Part shown: positions 12,101 to 64,000 of the stretch, piece by piece
How positions within the stretch are numbered: position 1 is the first letter of the stretch
Layout of the letters: each line of letters opens with the position of its first letter
From: Paragorgia papillata
Taxonomy: Eukaryota > Cnidaria > Anthozoa > Scleralcyonacea > Coralliidae
NCBI GenBank assembly: GCA_035771165.1
Contig: JAWNZC010000024.1
Location: 430,001 to 494,000, forward strand
DNA length: 64,000 nucleotides
Direction: 5' to 3'
Made by a program: the position numbers and the translations under genes
Notes under the pieces: generated by a model
Database searches by the model: none
What the model was told of the DNA's origin: nothing
The model's input: only the letters and a program-made list of their open reading frames with translations

Positions 12101-12713
12101 TGGCTACATGGTTACTGGCTACATGGTTACTGGCTACATGGTTACTAGTGACATAGTTACTGGCTACATGGTTACTGACTACATAGTTACTGGCTGCATG
12201 GTTACTGACTACATAGTTACTGGCTGCATGGTTACTAGCTATATGTGTTACTGGCTACATGGTTGGTTACATAGTTACTGGCCACATTGGTTACTGGCTA
12301 TTAAACCTGCCCTCCCCCCAATTCCATCCATCCATCCCAATTTAATAATTGGTGTTTTGCAATCAATCCCTTGAGATTTAGAAGACAAAGATACGGCGGC
12401 CATGTTGGAGGAAAACATACTCCAAATACAATAGCTGCTAATGAGATTCTTTTGTTAAATTTCCCCCAGCATGGCAGCCACGACGTCAAGTGCAAACCAA
12501 GAATATGATTAGTACGGCAGAGGCCGATCGCGTCGCATTGGGCATTGAAGACACAGAAAAACAATGAAATAAAGGCTAAGGATCTTTACATAGTTCAACG
12601 ACAGTCGACATACCACAATAAATGGTGTCTTTTCCAGATAAATAGTCTCGGAATACTATCACATCAGTGAGAAAACACGTCAGAAGAAGAACCAAGTCAC
12701 GCCAAAAGAACAT
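1347..12713 (-). CDS. b3galnt2: B3GALNT2 orthologue (beta-1,3-N-acetylgalactosaminyltransferase 2), 10 coding exons, 3' end outside window
   Basis: Ten minus-strand exons join in phase to 370 codons (1110 nt). The order is a short cytosolic N-terminus, one membrane anchor (about residues 6-22), the GT31 opening motif VVGILSAR, the PIVLTSLGVF region, the YRNLPS...FYRW segment, and the DDD metal/UDP-sugar motif at residues 358-360. This order and local similarity match human B3GALNT2, which transfers GalNAc in beta-1,3 linkage to GlcNAc and is needed for O-mannosyl core M3 on alpha-dystroglycan in the ER. About 130 C-terminal residues expected from the family are not present and should lie left of position 1. 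The gene is divergently arranged with atp2c1. Its introns hold large repeats. All splice sites read here are GT...AG. Confidence 0.95.
1768..2239. mobile_element. TTAA-ended foldback element, copy 1
   Basis: Starts TTAAAGGGCAATAG and ends with the inverted CCCCTTTAA. The two halves are near-complete inverted copies around a GACGTCA-containing centre. Both ends abut TTAA, the duplication typical of piggyBac-type elements. Almost identical to the copy at 20965-21434. Non-coding. Confidence 0.85.
2621..2810 (-). CDS. b3galnt2: b3galnt2 exon 9 (YRNLPS...FYRW)
   Basis: Begins with two bases completing a split codon. Encodes an acidic helix, then FSDILFVPNVDVYRNLPS and LEFYRW, the conserved GT31 motif before the DxD. 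The gtgagt donor splits the Trp codon. Confidence 0.95.
2929..3034 (-). CDS. b3galnt2: b3galnt2 exon 8
   Basis: 35 codons plus one base, from ARRFGDSPGVFPE to GTFIYHAH. The frame stays open past the chosen donor (gtatga at 2927-2928) into about 20 further codons, but only this donor gives the phase 1 needed by exon 9. FIY aligns with GGFIYTI of the human enzyme. Confidence 0.8.
3060..3575. repeat. Staircase of tetranucleotide repeats filling b3galnt2 intron 7
   Basis: Purine-rich on the plus strand: interrupted GGAA/GGGA, then a long (GGGA)n, then (GGAA)n, (GCAA)n, (GGAC)n and (GACA)n in order. The GGG runs could form G-quadruplexes on this strand. The gene's own transcript is the pyrimidine complement. 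Confidence 0.95.
3653..3766 (-). CDS. b3galnt2: b3galnt2 exon 7
   Basis: 38 codons, phase 0, reading NFQASIVTENFNHVDP and ending in IQDGGGLIITHK. The GGG turn matches VNDGGGVLR of human B3GALNT2. A nearby alternative AG would shorten the start, but phase is kept best from 3766. Confidence 0.88.
3890..4240. repeat. Inverted counterpart of the repeat at 1640-2410
   Basis: Segments here (GGGCGGGAAAATTT..., GAAGACTAAAACAGCG..., AACCTCGTTTGCTC) match the reverse complement of 1640-1767 and 2240-2410. This copy lacks the TTAA element that interrupts the other one. Confidence 0.6.
4513..4799. mobile_element. Mutator-like non-autonomous element with 9-bp TSD (copy 1)
   Basis: Terminal inverted repeats of about 90 bp begin TACCCTGCGAGCAGAG. 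They are flanked by an exact 9-bp direct repeat, TCAGTTATC, at 4504-4512 and 4800-4808. No coding content. A second copy is at 26122-26417. A 9-bp duplication points to the Mutator superfamily. Confidence 0.88.
4913..5008 (-). CDS. b3galnt2: b3galnt2 exon 6
   Basis: 32 codons in phase 0, ending SWFKTVPNYVLPK, which aligns with the LWYKPVEQFILPE region of the human protein. Acceptor ctttgtag and donor gtcagt. Confidence 0.92.
5009..6590. other. b3galnt2 intron 5: AT-rich repeats
   Basis: No exon found. Includes inverted arms (5220-5240 with 5362-5382, around TGACGTCA). Copies of a dispersed repeat carrying ATGAATTATTAATGAG recur here and near 25980, 52630 and 53630. A palindrome of a GATCTTTATGGGCA unit lies at 6064-6102. 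Confidence 0.6.
6120..6310 (-). mobile_element. 5S-rRNA-like SINE fragment (SINE3 type)
   Basis: On the minus strand it contains GGTTAGTACTTGGATGGG followed by TGACCGCTTGGGAAT, which matches the 3' half of eukaryotic 5S rRNA. Downstream comes a non-5S tail (CTCATGTGAGCAG..., CTTCGAGGGTTTTTC) that recurs in plus orientation around 42510-42600. The 5S part is incomplete, so it is a retroposon and not a 5S gene. Confidence 0.65.
6591..6692 (-). CDS. b3galnt2: b3galnt2 exon 5 (PIVLTSLGVF)
   Basis: 34 codons, phase 0 at both ends. Starts VLSPIVLTSLGVF, nearly identical to VLYPIVITSLGVF of the human enzyme. This insert is characteristic of B3GALNT2 within GT31. Confidence 0.95.
7130..7853. mobile_element. 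Long hairpin element in b3galnt2 intron 4 carrying an EGF-like exon
   Basis: The arms (about 7130-7492 and 7604-7853) are near-perfect inverted copies around a smaller inner hairpin at 7510-7600. The left arm is interrupted at about 7265-7371 by 107 bp that the right arm lacks. That insert contains an EGF-like coding segment. Confidence 0.8.
7279..7387 (+). pseudogene. Orphan EGF-like domain exon fragment
   Basis: Follows a consensus acceptor (tttttcgcag) with phase-1 entry, the usual phase of shuffled EGF modules. Reads LACANAPCLNNGNCKN then GGGFQCACPPGY, giving five of the six EGF cysteines. It then runs into repeat sequence and a stop. No neighbouring EGF exon is seen, and it opposes b3galnt2 in strand, so it is probably a captured, non-functional fragment. 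Confidence 0.7.
8099..8317. mobile_element. 9-bp-TSD MITE, CAATCTCGTTCCC family, short copy
   Basis: The ends CAATCTCGTTCCCAGAGC and its inverse bound 219 bp. Exact direct repeats GGTCCTGCC flank it at 8090-8098 and 8318-8326. Related copies are at 25184, 31016 and 42709. Confidence 0.88.
8840..8928 (-). CDS. b3galnt2: b3galnt2 exon 4
   Basis: Begins with AT, completing an Asp codon with the last base of exon 3, and reads FGKKLIAYQTPRN to GPVGRDFS. Phase 0 end at a gtaagt donor. Low-conservation linker specific to B3GALNT2. Confidence 0.88.
8975..9250. repeat. (CAA/CAC)n microsatellite in b3galnt2 intron 3
   Basis: Imperfect trinucleotide run giving artificial Asn/Thr-rich frames on plus and Val-rich frames on minus. 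Confidence 0.9.
9348..9448 (-). CDS. b3galnt2: b3galnt2 exon 3 (KFIIS segment)
   Basis: Starts after a tttatag acceptor with one base that completes Arg. It reads ILVKFIISDKACM then a DPHKC segment, aligning with the VLVKFIIG region and the DPYSC segment of human B3GALNT2. It ends in phase 1 (gtacaa donor). A second AG at 9423-9424 inside the exon would break the phase match. Confidence 0.92.
9734..10245. repeat. 20-bp satellite, unit CGTAACGCAAGGTCTCACAG
   Basis: About 25 tandem units in b3galnt2 intron 2, with variants (GTAACGTCAGG, ACACAAGG). Regular spacing without unique spacers, so not CRISPR-like. No open frame of note. Confidence 0.93.
10246..10991. other. b3galnt2 intron 2, unique-looking AT-rich sequence
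   Basis: No exon, transposon end or tandem array recognised. Confidence 0.5.
10992..11124 (-). CDS. b3galnt2: b3galnt2 exon 2 (VVGILSAR motif)
   Basis: Begins with GA, completing a split Gly codon, and encodes about residues 34-77, including SYDLVVGILSARRN and LRESLRETW. These are the hallmark opening of GT31 catalytic domains. It ends in phase 2 at a gtatac donor. Confidence 0.95.
11163..12300. repeat. Satellite of 15/30-bp units (GGTTACTGGCTACAT / GGTTATTTGCTATAT)
   Basis: Occupies most of b3galnt2 intron 1. The 30-bp higher-order unit alternates GGCTACATGGTTATTTGC and TATATGGTTACT. The length is a multiple of three without stops in several frames, so long artificial frames appear on both strands. 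Confidence 0.93.
12614..12713 (-). CDS. b3galnt2: b3galnt2 exon 1 (start codon, signal anchor)
   Basis: Encodes residues 1-33 plus one base, beginning MFFWRDLVLLLTCF, a type II signal-anchor pattern like that of human B3GALNT2. This is the first in-frame ATG after an upstream in-frame TAA. The context of the ATG is weak (T at -3). The donor is gtatgt, phase 1, matching exon 2. Confidence 0.85.
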
Positions 12714-13119
12714 CAAACAGAACAGGAGTACATCCAATGCCCTTGAATATATAAAGCCACTGAAACCAACGGTAGCACAAATGCTCTTCGATTTAGATTT
12801 GTTTACATCTTAACGGTTTGAGCCCACGATAACTACCTTTTACGTGATTGCGGTTGGACATGCAACTGGCGGTACTACTTCATGTAAAGATCTTGAATGA
12901 CTTACTCTCATTCGATTCAGGCGGGCAACGTACCGCCCGCGCCCAAACCCCATATTTGACTCTTGTCGTACTTTTTGTTCTTTACACGCTGTGACGTCAT
13001 CTATGATTAAGTCATTGTGATTTTAAATTACAGTACGTATACACACGCGTGAAAAATACAATCTATTTAAGAGGTAATTGTACAATTCTTACTTCTTAGC
13101 CAGCCTAATTTTAACTTAA

Positions 13120-13242
13120 TGTGGATCAAAACGTCTTATTCTTACGTTAGTTACTAAGTATTGGAATAATCTTCCTCTCGATGTTCGTCAATCCGTAAAC
13201 TTTAATGAATTTAGAAGCAAGCTCAACAATATTGTATTTTAG
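13120..13242 (+). mobile_element. 3' end of a non-LTR retrotransposon reverse transcriptase
   Basis: The frame reads YWNNLPLDVRQSVNF, then NEFRSKLNNIVF and a TAG stop at 13240-13242. This is the typical C-terminus of non-LTR RT proteins (compare FWNNLSSEDKSSETL at the end of the copy at 29832). 5'-truncated. Confidence 0.7.
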
Positions 13243-13288
13243 CAATACTATCTATATTTTTGACTTTTTTTAATATTTATTATATATG

Positions 13289-13672
13289 TAATGTAATGTA
13301 ATGTAGTGTAATGTAGTGTAATGTAGTGTAATGTAATGTAGTGTAATGTAATGTAATGTAATGTAATGTAATGTAATGTAATGTAATGTAATGTAATGCA
13401 ATGCAATGCAATGTAATGTAATGTAATGTAATGTAATGTAATGTGATGTAATGTGATGTAGTGTGATGTAGTGTGATGTAGTGTGATGTAGTGTGATGTA
13501 GTGTGATGTAGTGTGATGTAGTGTGATGTAGTGTGATGTAGTGTGATGTAGTGTGATGTAGTGTGATGTAGTGTGATGTAGTGTGATGTAATGTGATGTA
13601 ATGTGATGTAATGTGATGTAATGTAATGTAATGTAATGTAATGTAATGTAATGTAATGTAATGTAATGTAGT
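13289..13672. repeat. (TGTAA)n and GTGTGATGTA microsatellite, probably the LINE tail
   Basis: Pentamer ATGTA/ATGTG variants, with a central block of 10-bp units. It begins 47 bp after the RT stop codon, as expected of a LINE with a short-repeat 3' tail. Confidence 0.9.
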
Positions 13673-14852
13673 TCTCACGATCGTATTTTGAACGAGCTTT
13701 AATAGCTCATAGGCGAAACGTGGTTAAATAAATTATCCTTATTCTTATATTCTTATTTGTTAAATATGGAATTCACATGGGTAACAGCGAAAACGTGTGA
13801 ACGGGGCCTTTAACTTCTTTTTTTTATATACCATATTATAATATACCATTTAGTGACCGATTCATCAAATATCAACCAGGCCTGGGGAACTCTCTTCTAG
13901 CTGCAATTCAGTCTGTGAAAACTCGCACGATAGCTTGTCGACCCCCCGCTGAGTTTCTTAGATCTGAGCCGCAGATTTTGATTTTCCAAATTACAAGCCT
14001 GTCTGTCCTCTCTCCTCCGCAGAGGCTCCTATTAAATATTAATATAAATAGTGAAATAAAAGTAGCGTGCTGCGTATAAGCAGTGTTGAAGCAACAATGG
14101 AAGATATACATTATTACTGCCGAAACCGAGAACGTAGGAGTCTAAAACTTCGCGCGAAAAAAGTCGCCTAGTGGAAAACCGGCTTTACACTAGGCGACTT
14201 TTTTCGCGCGAAGAGACTTTTTCTTTTGTCTCATGTAAGCTATTGAATTCGAACAAAAGAAAGTCGCTTCGCGCGAAAAAAATCGCCTGGTGGAAAACCG
14301 GCTGAACGTTAAGCCCTAATCAAACGACTGAACGCAAGTCATCACAAGTTGGCAATCACGCTATCCCCCTCCCTTCATCAAGGGACTTAGAGGGTTAGAA
14401 CTCACAATGGTTAGAACTCACACAAAACGTCAACAACTTTAATGAAGTTTACAAGAACTATCACATTCATCGAACTCGGCGACTCGCACAAAACGTCAAC
14501 AACTTTAGGTAAGTTTACAAGAACTATCACATTCTAACGTGCTCCCTTGCCTTCGTCCGGCAACGGCTAATTTTTTCGCATGTCATTGTTATTTTTATCT
14601 GATTGCTTATTTTTGGTCACATCTTAGCTGCGGAGCCCTGAGTACGAGGTTTAAGCTTCCAGTATATTTCTTCGTACATCAAGTATCCAACCGTACGTAG
14701 ATTTTGGTGATTTGTACCAAAACGTGAATTCTAATATTCGAATGGACTAATATTCGAATGGACTAAAATGGAATTTTGCCATAGCACTGCGATATCAACG
14801 ACTATATACGGTTCAAGGTTATATTAGTAGAAGCTTGTAGACTTGTTGTTGT

Positions 14853-59354
<44,502 letters not shown>

Positions 59355-59855
59355 TTTGAATTAAATTACGTGCGAGTTTTTCCGAATGAAAATAACAAGC
59401 ATATTCAATTATATTTTAAGTCGCCGAAAATAGCTGTTTAATGCATGCAAATGACGATTATAGACAATTAGGAAAGTTGGGAACGACAAAAAATCTTGTG
59501 ATAGATCTGTGGGATCTTTTCTTTCCATTTTAGCAGGCGCTATGTAACTATAGTATATATGTAGGCTTGTGCTGTGTTATTTTTCTTGATGTAGTTGGCG
59601 AGACGTAATTGATAGCAGAGTAGCTCAATAGTTATATATGCCATGAAGTAAGTCAATGAATTATACTTTAGGGCTAGATTTAGTCAAATTTAGGAACCGT
59701 TTATTTTGCGTAGATAGTAACATGACTTATACCGTCGCGACGAGGTAGTTTAAGCGACACCGTCGATTACGGAAGATTAGCGACCGGCACGTGACGCGTC
59801 TCAGCCAATGAGAACACACGATTTCAACGGAAGTAACTTGTGCCATCTAAATAAA
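59355..59855 (+). promoter_or_regulatory. atp2c1 3' UTR with candidate polyadenylation signal
   Basis: AATAAA at 59850-59855, about 500 nt after the stop, is the first good hexamer. Extent is inferred. Confidence 0.45.
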
Positions 59856-59954
59856 ATACTATATAGATTGCGATTATAGACTATACAATTTGTGGTAAAC
59901 AACACGTTTATTATTTATTTCTTAGCTTTTAACCTGCCCTTGACTCCTTCACAG

Positions 59955-60290
59955 AATAGTATGGTACACCAGAAGTCTGACTCGTGTTAAAACTTAATGT
60001 CCCTTTCAATGAGCATTGCGCCATATTATGAATATAATATGTGTATCTATAATCTAATATGTATATTATAAATTATATCTTATAAATAATACATTACATA
60101 AATGACACTCTATACTAAGCATATTATATCTTATATTGTATATCCTACGCCATTCCGGTAGCCGGTAGAACTTGCCAGGATGGCGTAGAAGGGCGACCAT
60201 TGGCATGCGCGAAGACATAAACTTCGATCAGAAGTATCGACGCGAGTCGGACTTCCGGTTTATCTACTATTCTGTGACTCAGGTCTTCAT
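59955..60290. mobile_element. Diverged relative of the 22954 foldback
   Basis: CACAGAATAGTATGG...CAGAAGTC at the left, GTCGGACTTCCGGTTT...CTATTCTGTG at the right, CCTACGCCAT in the middle. Confidence 0.7.
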
Positions 60291-60389
60291 CCGAGCAAAT
60301 GCCAATGTCATGTTGGCTCACGCAATGTAAACAATACATAAGGAAGGTTGTGCATGGCTTTTAAAGTGGTTCTCTGATGAAAATATTGT

Positions 60390-60760
60390 CGGTAATGTTT
60401 CTGCATGATCGTAAAGATATTATGGTACTTAATAATTGTGCAAAGTTTCATTTCGAAATCCCCCAAAACAAAGTTGTATTTTACGTGCGAAGTTTGTATT
60501 TTGGAGCGCCGCCATTAAATTGGCCGTGTTCAGTTGAGAAGAATGAGTTGAGGAGAACTTATGACGTCATAGACTCAATAAAAACAAAAGGGTCATCGTT
60601 GTTATTGAGTGTATGACGTCATAAGCTTCCTCGACTCATTCTTCTCAAGCTCTGCGACTTTAATGGCGGCGCTCCAAAACACAAACTTCACACTGAGTAA
60701 AATACCACGTTTTCTTCAACGAATTTTGAAATGAAACTGTGCACGATTACCAACTACCAT
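60390..60760. mobile_element. Foldback element with GGCGGCGCTCC arms
   Basis: AAGTTTGTATTTTGGAGCGCCGCC and the inverse near 60665-60690; inner pair around TATGACGTCATA. Confidence 0.8.
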
Positions 60761-60904
60761 AACCTCTTTACTTACGACTTTGGATTAAAAAATTTCATTA
60801 TGCTTACTTACGACTTTTGATTTTATACTGGGCAATAATTTTTATAACAAGATTACGATTCCCGCCTGGTACCTTGATTGCTACAATCTTTAGGATTATG
60901 CAAA

Positions 60905-61138
60905 AACATTGTTGTTCATCGTTATTTCGTCATGCTGTTACAACATGTTGTATCATGTGCGAACAACGTTGTTGGCTATAAAAATGTGCTGTTGGAACAA
61001 CTTGTTCATGACTGTTGATTTATCAGTGAACAAGTTGTTCGAACCATAAGTGAACAATGACAACTTGTTCACGTCGAGCAGCACAACATTGTTCACGCCT
61101 GTTGACAACCGTGAACAAGTTGTGCGTTTTTACGCGTG
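60905..61138. mobile_element. One-ended copy of the CACGCGTAAAAA palindrome element
   Basis: Inverted copy of 43593-43850, ending TTTTTACGCGTG followed by TA. Confidence 0.8.
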
Positions 61139-61469
61139 TAGTTGCGTATTCTTAGGTTTATTCTAAAATTGATGTAATTAGGATTGTTGACTAAAGAGAT
61201 CGTTCTTTTTATGTAGTGTAATTCATTTTAATTTTAATTTTAATTTTAATTTTAATTTTAGAATATACGTAAGTACGTAACTACGCCTTTGTAACTTTCT
61301 CTTTTTTTTTTTTTTTCTTTATTGTTGGTGTAATTCAATGTTTTGGCGAATGCAATAAACTACTACTATTAGCATCCCTTGATTGGATGGCTACTAAAAT
61401 ATAATCACATGTAAAGTGCATGCATGGTGATTGGTTTATTTGTAATGGGTTTTTGGTATACTCTTAAAA

Positions 61470-61780
61470 CAAATTTTCCTTGCCCGAAAGCTACAATCTT
61501 GGACAAAACGGTTGTTACACTTAACAAAAAAATCGCATCAGTCTTGTTAAATGTAGTGTTTTTTGTTTATCCTACACTTTTTTCAATGTTGATTTCTACA
61601 CAGAAAATTGAACCAAAAGTGGTTTCTTGCAATATGGAACAATATTGCACAGGGGAGGCGGGGGATTTTTCTTGCTAAAGTGGTACAAAATATCTAATTC
61701 AAGTGTGGATGATTTTTGAGGGCAGTGTAACAACAGGTTTTGTCCAAGATTGTAGCATGACCTTGTGAACTGTGGCGTAC
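61470..61780. repeat. Inverted repeat with ACAATCTTGGACAAAAC ends
   Basis: CTACAATCTTGGACAAAACG at 61490 and its inverse at about 61738-61757. The reading frames between are not recognised. Confidence 0.65.
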
Positions 61781-61910
61781 CCAATCGCATTTTAGAACTG
61801 AGAAATTTGAGGGGAACGGGCGTTCTACGCTAGTTTTGTTGGGTTTTTTGTTCCCCTGGCTACACAAATCTAGATTGCAAAGATTATAATAGAGGATTAT
61901 AATTTTTAAA

Positions 61911-62098
61911 CTATTATAACAGTTTGTTTCTGCTAGCTCTAGATTTTTTATTAAAATACTTTGAAATAAAAGTAAAATTAAAAGAATGACCGAGCTTTCG
62001 AACACAGTGAAAGCTCGGTCATTCTTTTTAATTTTACTATTATTTTAAAGTATTTTATTAAAAAAACCTATAGCTAGCAGAAATAAACTGTTATAATG
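61911..62098. mobile_element. Near-perfect palindromic foldback
   Basis: ATTATAACAGTTTGTTTCTGC... and its inverse; centre AGCTTTCGAACACAGTGAAAGCT. Confidence 0.85.
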
Positions 62099-62159
62099 AT
62101 GAAATACCCTAGCTATAAACCAATATTAGATTTGATATGCAACTTTTAAACTATCAACT

Positions 62160-62500
62160 TATAAATTTATTTAAAAAAAGAGAAACTTAGAAAATTCCAA
62201 ACTTGAAAACTTGTGAACCTATAAACGTTTAAACTTCTAAACTTGTAAACGTCCAAACTTTCGAACTTCCAAACTTTTAAACTTCTACAATTCCCGGCCA
62301 CACTTATAAACTTGTGAACCTCTAAACTTTCAAACTTATAAAATTCCAAACTTAACGTATGAACTTATAAACTTTTAAACTATAAAAATGTTAAACTTAT
62401 AAACTTGTAATCTTGTAAACTCGTAAACTAATAATTTAATAAACTTTTAAATTTATAAACTTGTAACGTTATAAACTTATAATCTTATAAACTATAATAG
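62160..62500. repeat. Degenerate AAACTTATAAACTT repeat
   Basis: Short 9-11-bp units varying around AAACTTNTAAACTT. Confidence 0.85.
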
Positions 62501-62837
62501 ACCTTATTCAAAAATGGTCACCGAATTAGAATTTTTTAATTGCATATCAATTAGCCCTTATATGACCTCGTTTTAATATTAAAGCAAAATGAAAACGAGT
62601 AAAAGAAAACTTATAACGTGAGTTATGCGAATTAGAATAATCAGAATTTCACGCACGCTGATTGGATGCATTCTGAATTTAGCAATTCAAATAAAACACA
62701 AACGTATATTAGACGGCTCTTTACAGATATCCCATCCATCACATTATACTTTCAAAAAGCTCTATATTTTAGTATATAAATCAATAATTACAGATGGCAA
62801 CCCTCTGGTTTTAATTAAAAAATTCACAACTATTAAC

Positions 62838-63189
62838 GGTTTGTGTTTATCACGAACCAAATACACCATTGTATTCTACAAATTCATAGCTTTCTAACGA
62901 TATCTATTTTATTTTTGTGGCATAAATTCCAACGAATTGAGAGCGTTCCAACGAACGTAGCTAGGAGTCTAACGTTTCGACGGAAGGCCGAGAGAAACGT
63001 AAAGAGTGTAAACAAACAAACAACAAAGAACGAGCTTATATAATTATTAGAAAGACAATGATGTGACCAACAATAAGCCAATCAGATTAAAATAGCAATA
63101 ACAAATTAATAATGAGATGCGAAAAAATTTGCCAATCAGAGCAAAATAACAATAACAAATCAATAATGAGATGCGAAAGACATTTGCTA
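62838..63189 (-). repeat. Dispersed repeats shared with 734-1160 and 40440-40710
   Basis: 62838-62950 matches the right arm of the 734-1141 repeat (TCTAACGATATCTATTTTAT). 62955-63189 is the inverted 40440-40710 repeat. Confidence 0.75.
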
Positions 63190-63399
63190 TTCCTGCCGTC
63201 GATGAGCAAAAAAAAGGGGGAGGGGTTGTAAAAAGGATGAGCGAGAGTAAAAAAAAATAGATAAATCAATTAAGTGAAAACACTGTCTATATCCGCCCTT
63301 GCTAAACAAAAACAGCATCTTCAGAGGTGTTAAATAAAAGAAAAAGAATAACAGCCCTTTTCTAGTTTGAACACTGCATGTGTTGAATATAGTTATTAT

Positions 63400-63990
63400 T
63401 TAACATTGGGCAACTGAGATGTTTTAGTCTAATTTGTTTGAATCAGAACATTCTAATCCAAGGCATGCTTTGTTGAACAGCATTTATTGTCTATAAGAGA
63501 GCATTATATGTTTAGGCTGAATTGTTATCAAAACATCCAATTGTTTTCTGTGTTGAACGGTGTTTAATATTGCAATTGTTAAAAGCATTTTCTGGGGAGA
63601 CGTTCGTAGTCTGAGTTGTTATCAGAACATCCGATTTTGTCCTATTTTAAACGGTGTTGGGCAACATGAGATGTTTTAGTCTGACTTAAGTTTGAATCCG
63701 AACCGTGTTGATGGACCAACAGGTTTGGAATGTCGTTATGTCACTTGCTGGGTGGCGTGTTTACGTAACTTAGAATTTTGCCATCGGCATAAACTGTGTC
63801 CAACAACATTATTGTCTCATGCAGGGAGACATTTTAGTATAGTCTCATACTTGTTCGAATCAGAACATTTTAATTTCTTTCTTTGGCTATGTTGAACAGC
63901 GTTTAAATATTGTATTGTTATGCATGCAATTATTGGCCAACAGAACCTGGAAAGACGTTTTAGTCCGTCATGTGATTGTCTGAGTTGTAC
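63400..63990. repeat. Degenerate tandem repeat at the right edge
   Basis: Recurring GAGATGTTTTAGTCT, GAATCAGAACATT and TTGAACAGCATTTA blocks roughly every 100-150 bp. Confidence 0.65.
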
Positions 63991-64000
63991 AGTAATTCCG

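Larger units (their letters stand above)
12714..14852. promoter_or_regulatory. Divergent intergenic region between b3galnt2 and atp2c1
   Basis: About 2.1 kb between the two start codons must hold both promoters and 5' UTRs. No clear TATA box was identified. It contains a LINE 3' end, a microsatellite and hairpins (14120-14310, with GCGCGAAAAAAGTCGCC repeats). Confidence 0.55.

Noticed and set aside
11394..12374. 326-codon frame MVTGHM...
   Set aside because: Satellite artefact; several frames are equally open and it lies in an intron.
12301..12564. Alternative first exon of b3galnt2 (hydrophobic minus frame)
   Set aside because: No phase-compatible donor; 12614-12713 gives a start codon, anchor and correct phase.
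61424..61678. 84-codon hydrophobic frame
   Set aside because: Lies within an inverted dispersed repeat; no splice signals or recognised family.

Overview
The window is animal genomic DNA: AT-rich, with introns bounded by GT...AG, dense simple-sequence repeats, and many short hairpin (foldback) transposons. Both genes are conserved metazoan genes, and the repeat landscape looks cnidarian (anthozoan coral or sea anemone). That taxonomic placement is an inference from general familiarity with such genomes, not from a search.

Two genes carry nearly all the real coding sequence, and they lie head to head. On the minus strand, 12713 down to 1347, are ten coding exons of a B3GALNT2 orthologue (GT31 beta-1,3-N-acetylgalactosaminyltransferase 2). 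They run from the start codon through the catalytic DDD motif, and the last part of the gene lies off the left edge. On the plus strand, 14853 to 59354, is a complete 22-coding-exon ATP2C1/SPCA gene (secretory-pathway Ca2+/Mn2+ P-type ATPase, 928 residues). Every exon junction of both genes keeps phase, which makes the models firm. SPCA pumps are known to supply Mn2+ and Ca2+ to the Golgi lumen, and GT31 enzymes are Mn2+-dependent, so a functional link between the neighbours is plausible but unproven.

The rest is intron and flank filled with repeats. (1) Foldback/MITE families: one with TTAA ends (five full copies), two with exact 9-bp target duplications (Mutator-like), one with TA duplications, and several single TIR elements. 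(2) Gene fragments carried by such elements: a THAP domain between ~76-bp inverted repeats, an EGF-like exon in one arm of a hairpin element, a PWP1 fragment between inverted repeats, and a Cys-rich N-terminal exon carried by two copies of a 9-bp-TSD element. (3) Remnants of non-LTR retrotransposons, tRNA-like SINEs and one 5S-rRNA-like SINE. (4) Large satellites and microsatellites, including a ~1.3-kb purine tract in ATP2C1 intron 2 and a ~1.45-kb pyrimidine tract in intron 21.

Layout: 1-12.7 kb B3GALNT2; 12.7-14.85 kb divergent intergenic region with a LINE 3' end and a (TGTAA)n-like tail; 14.85-59.35 kb ATP2C1; 59.35-64 kb 3' flank with repeats and no recognised gene.
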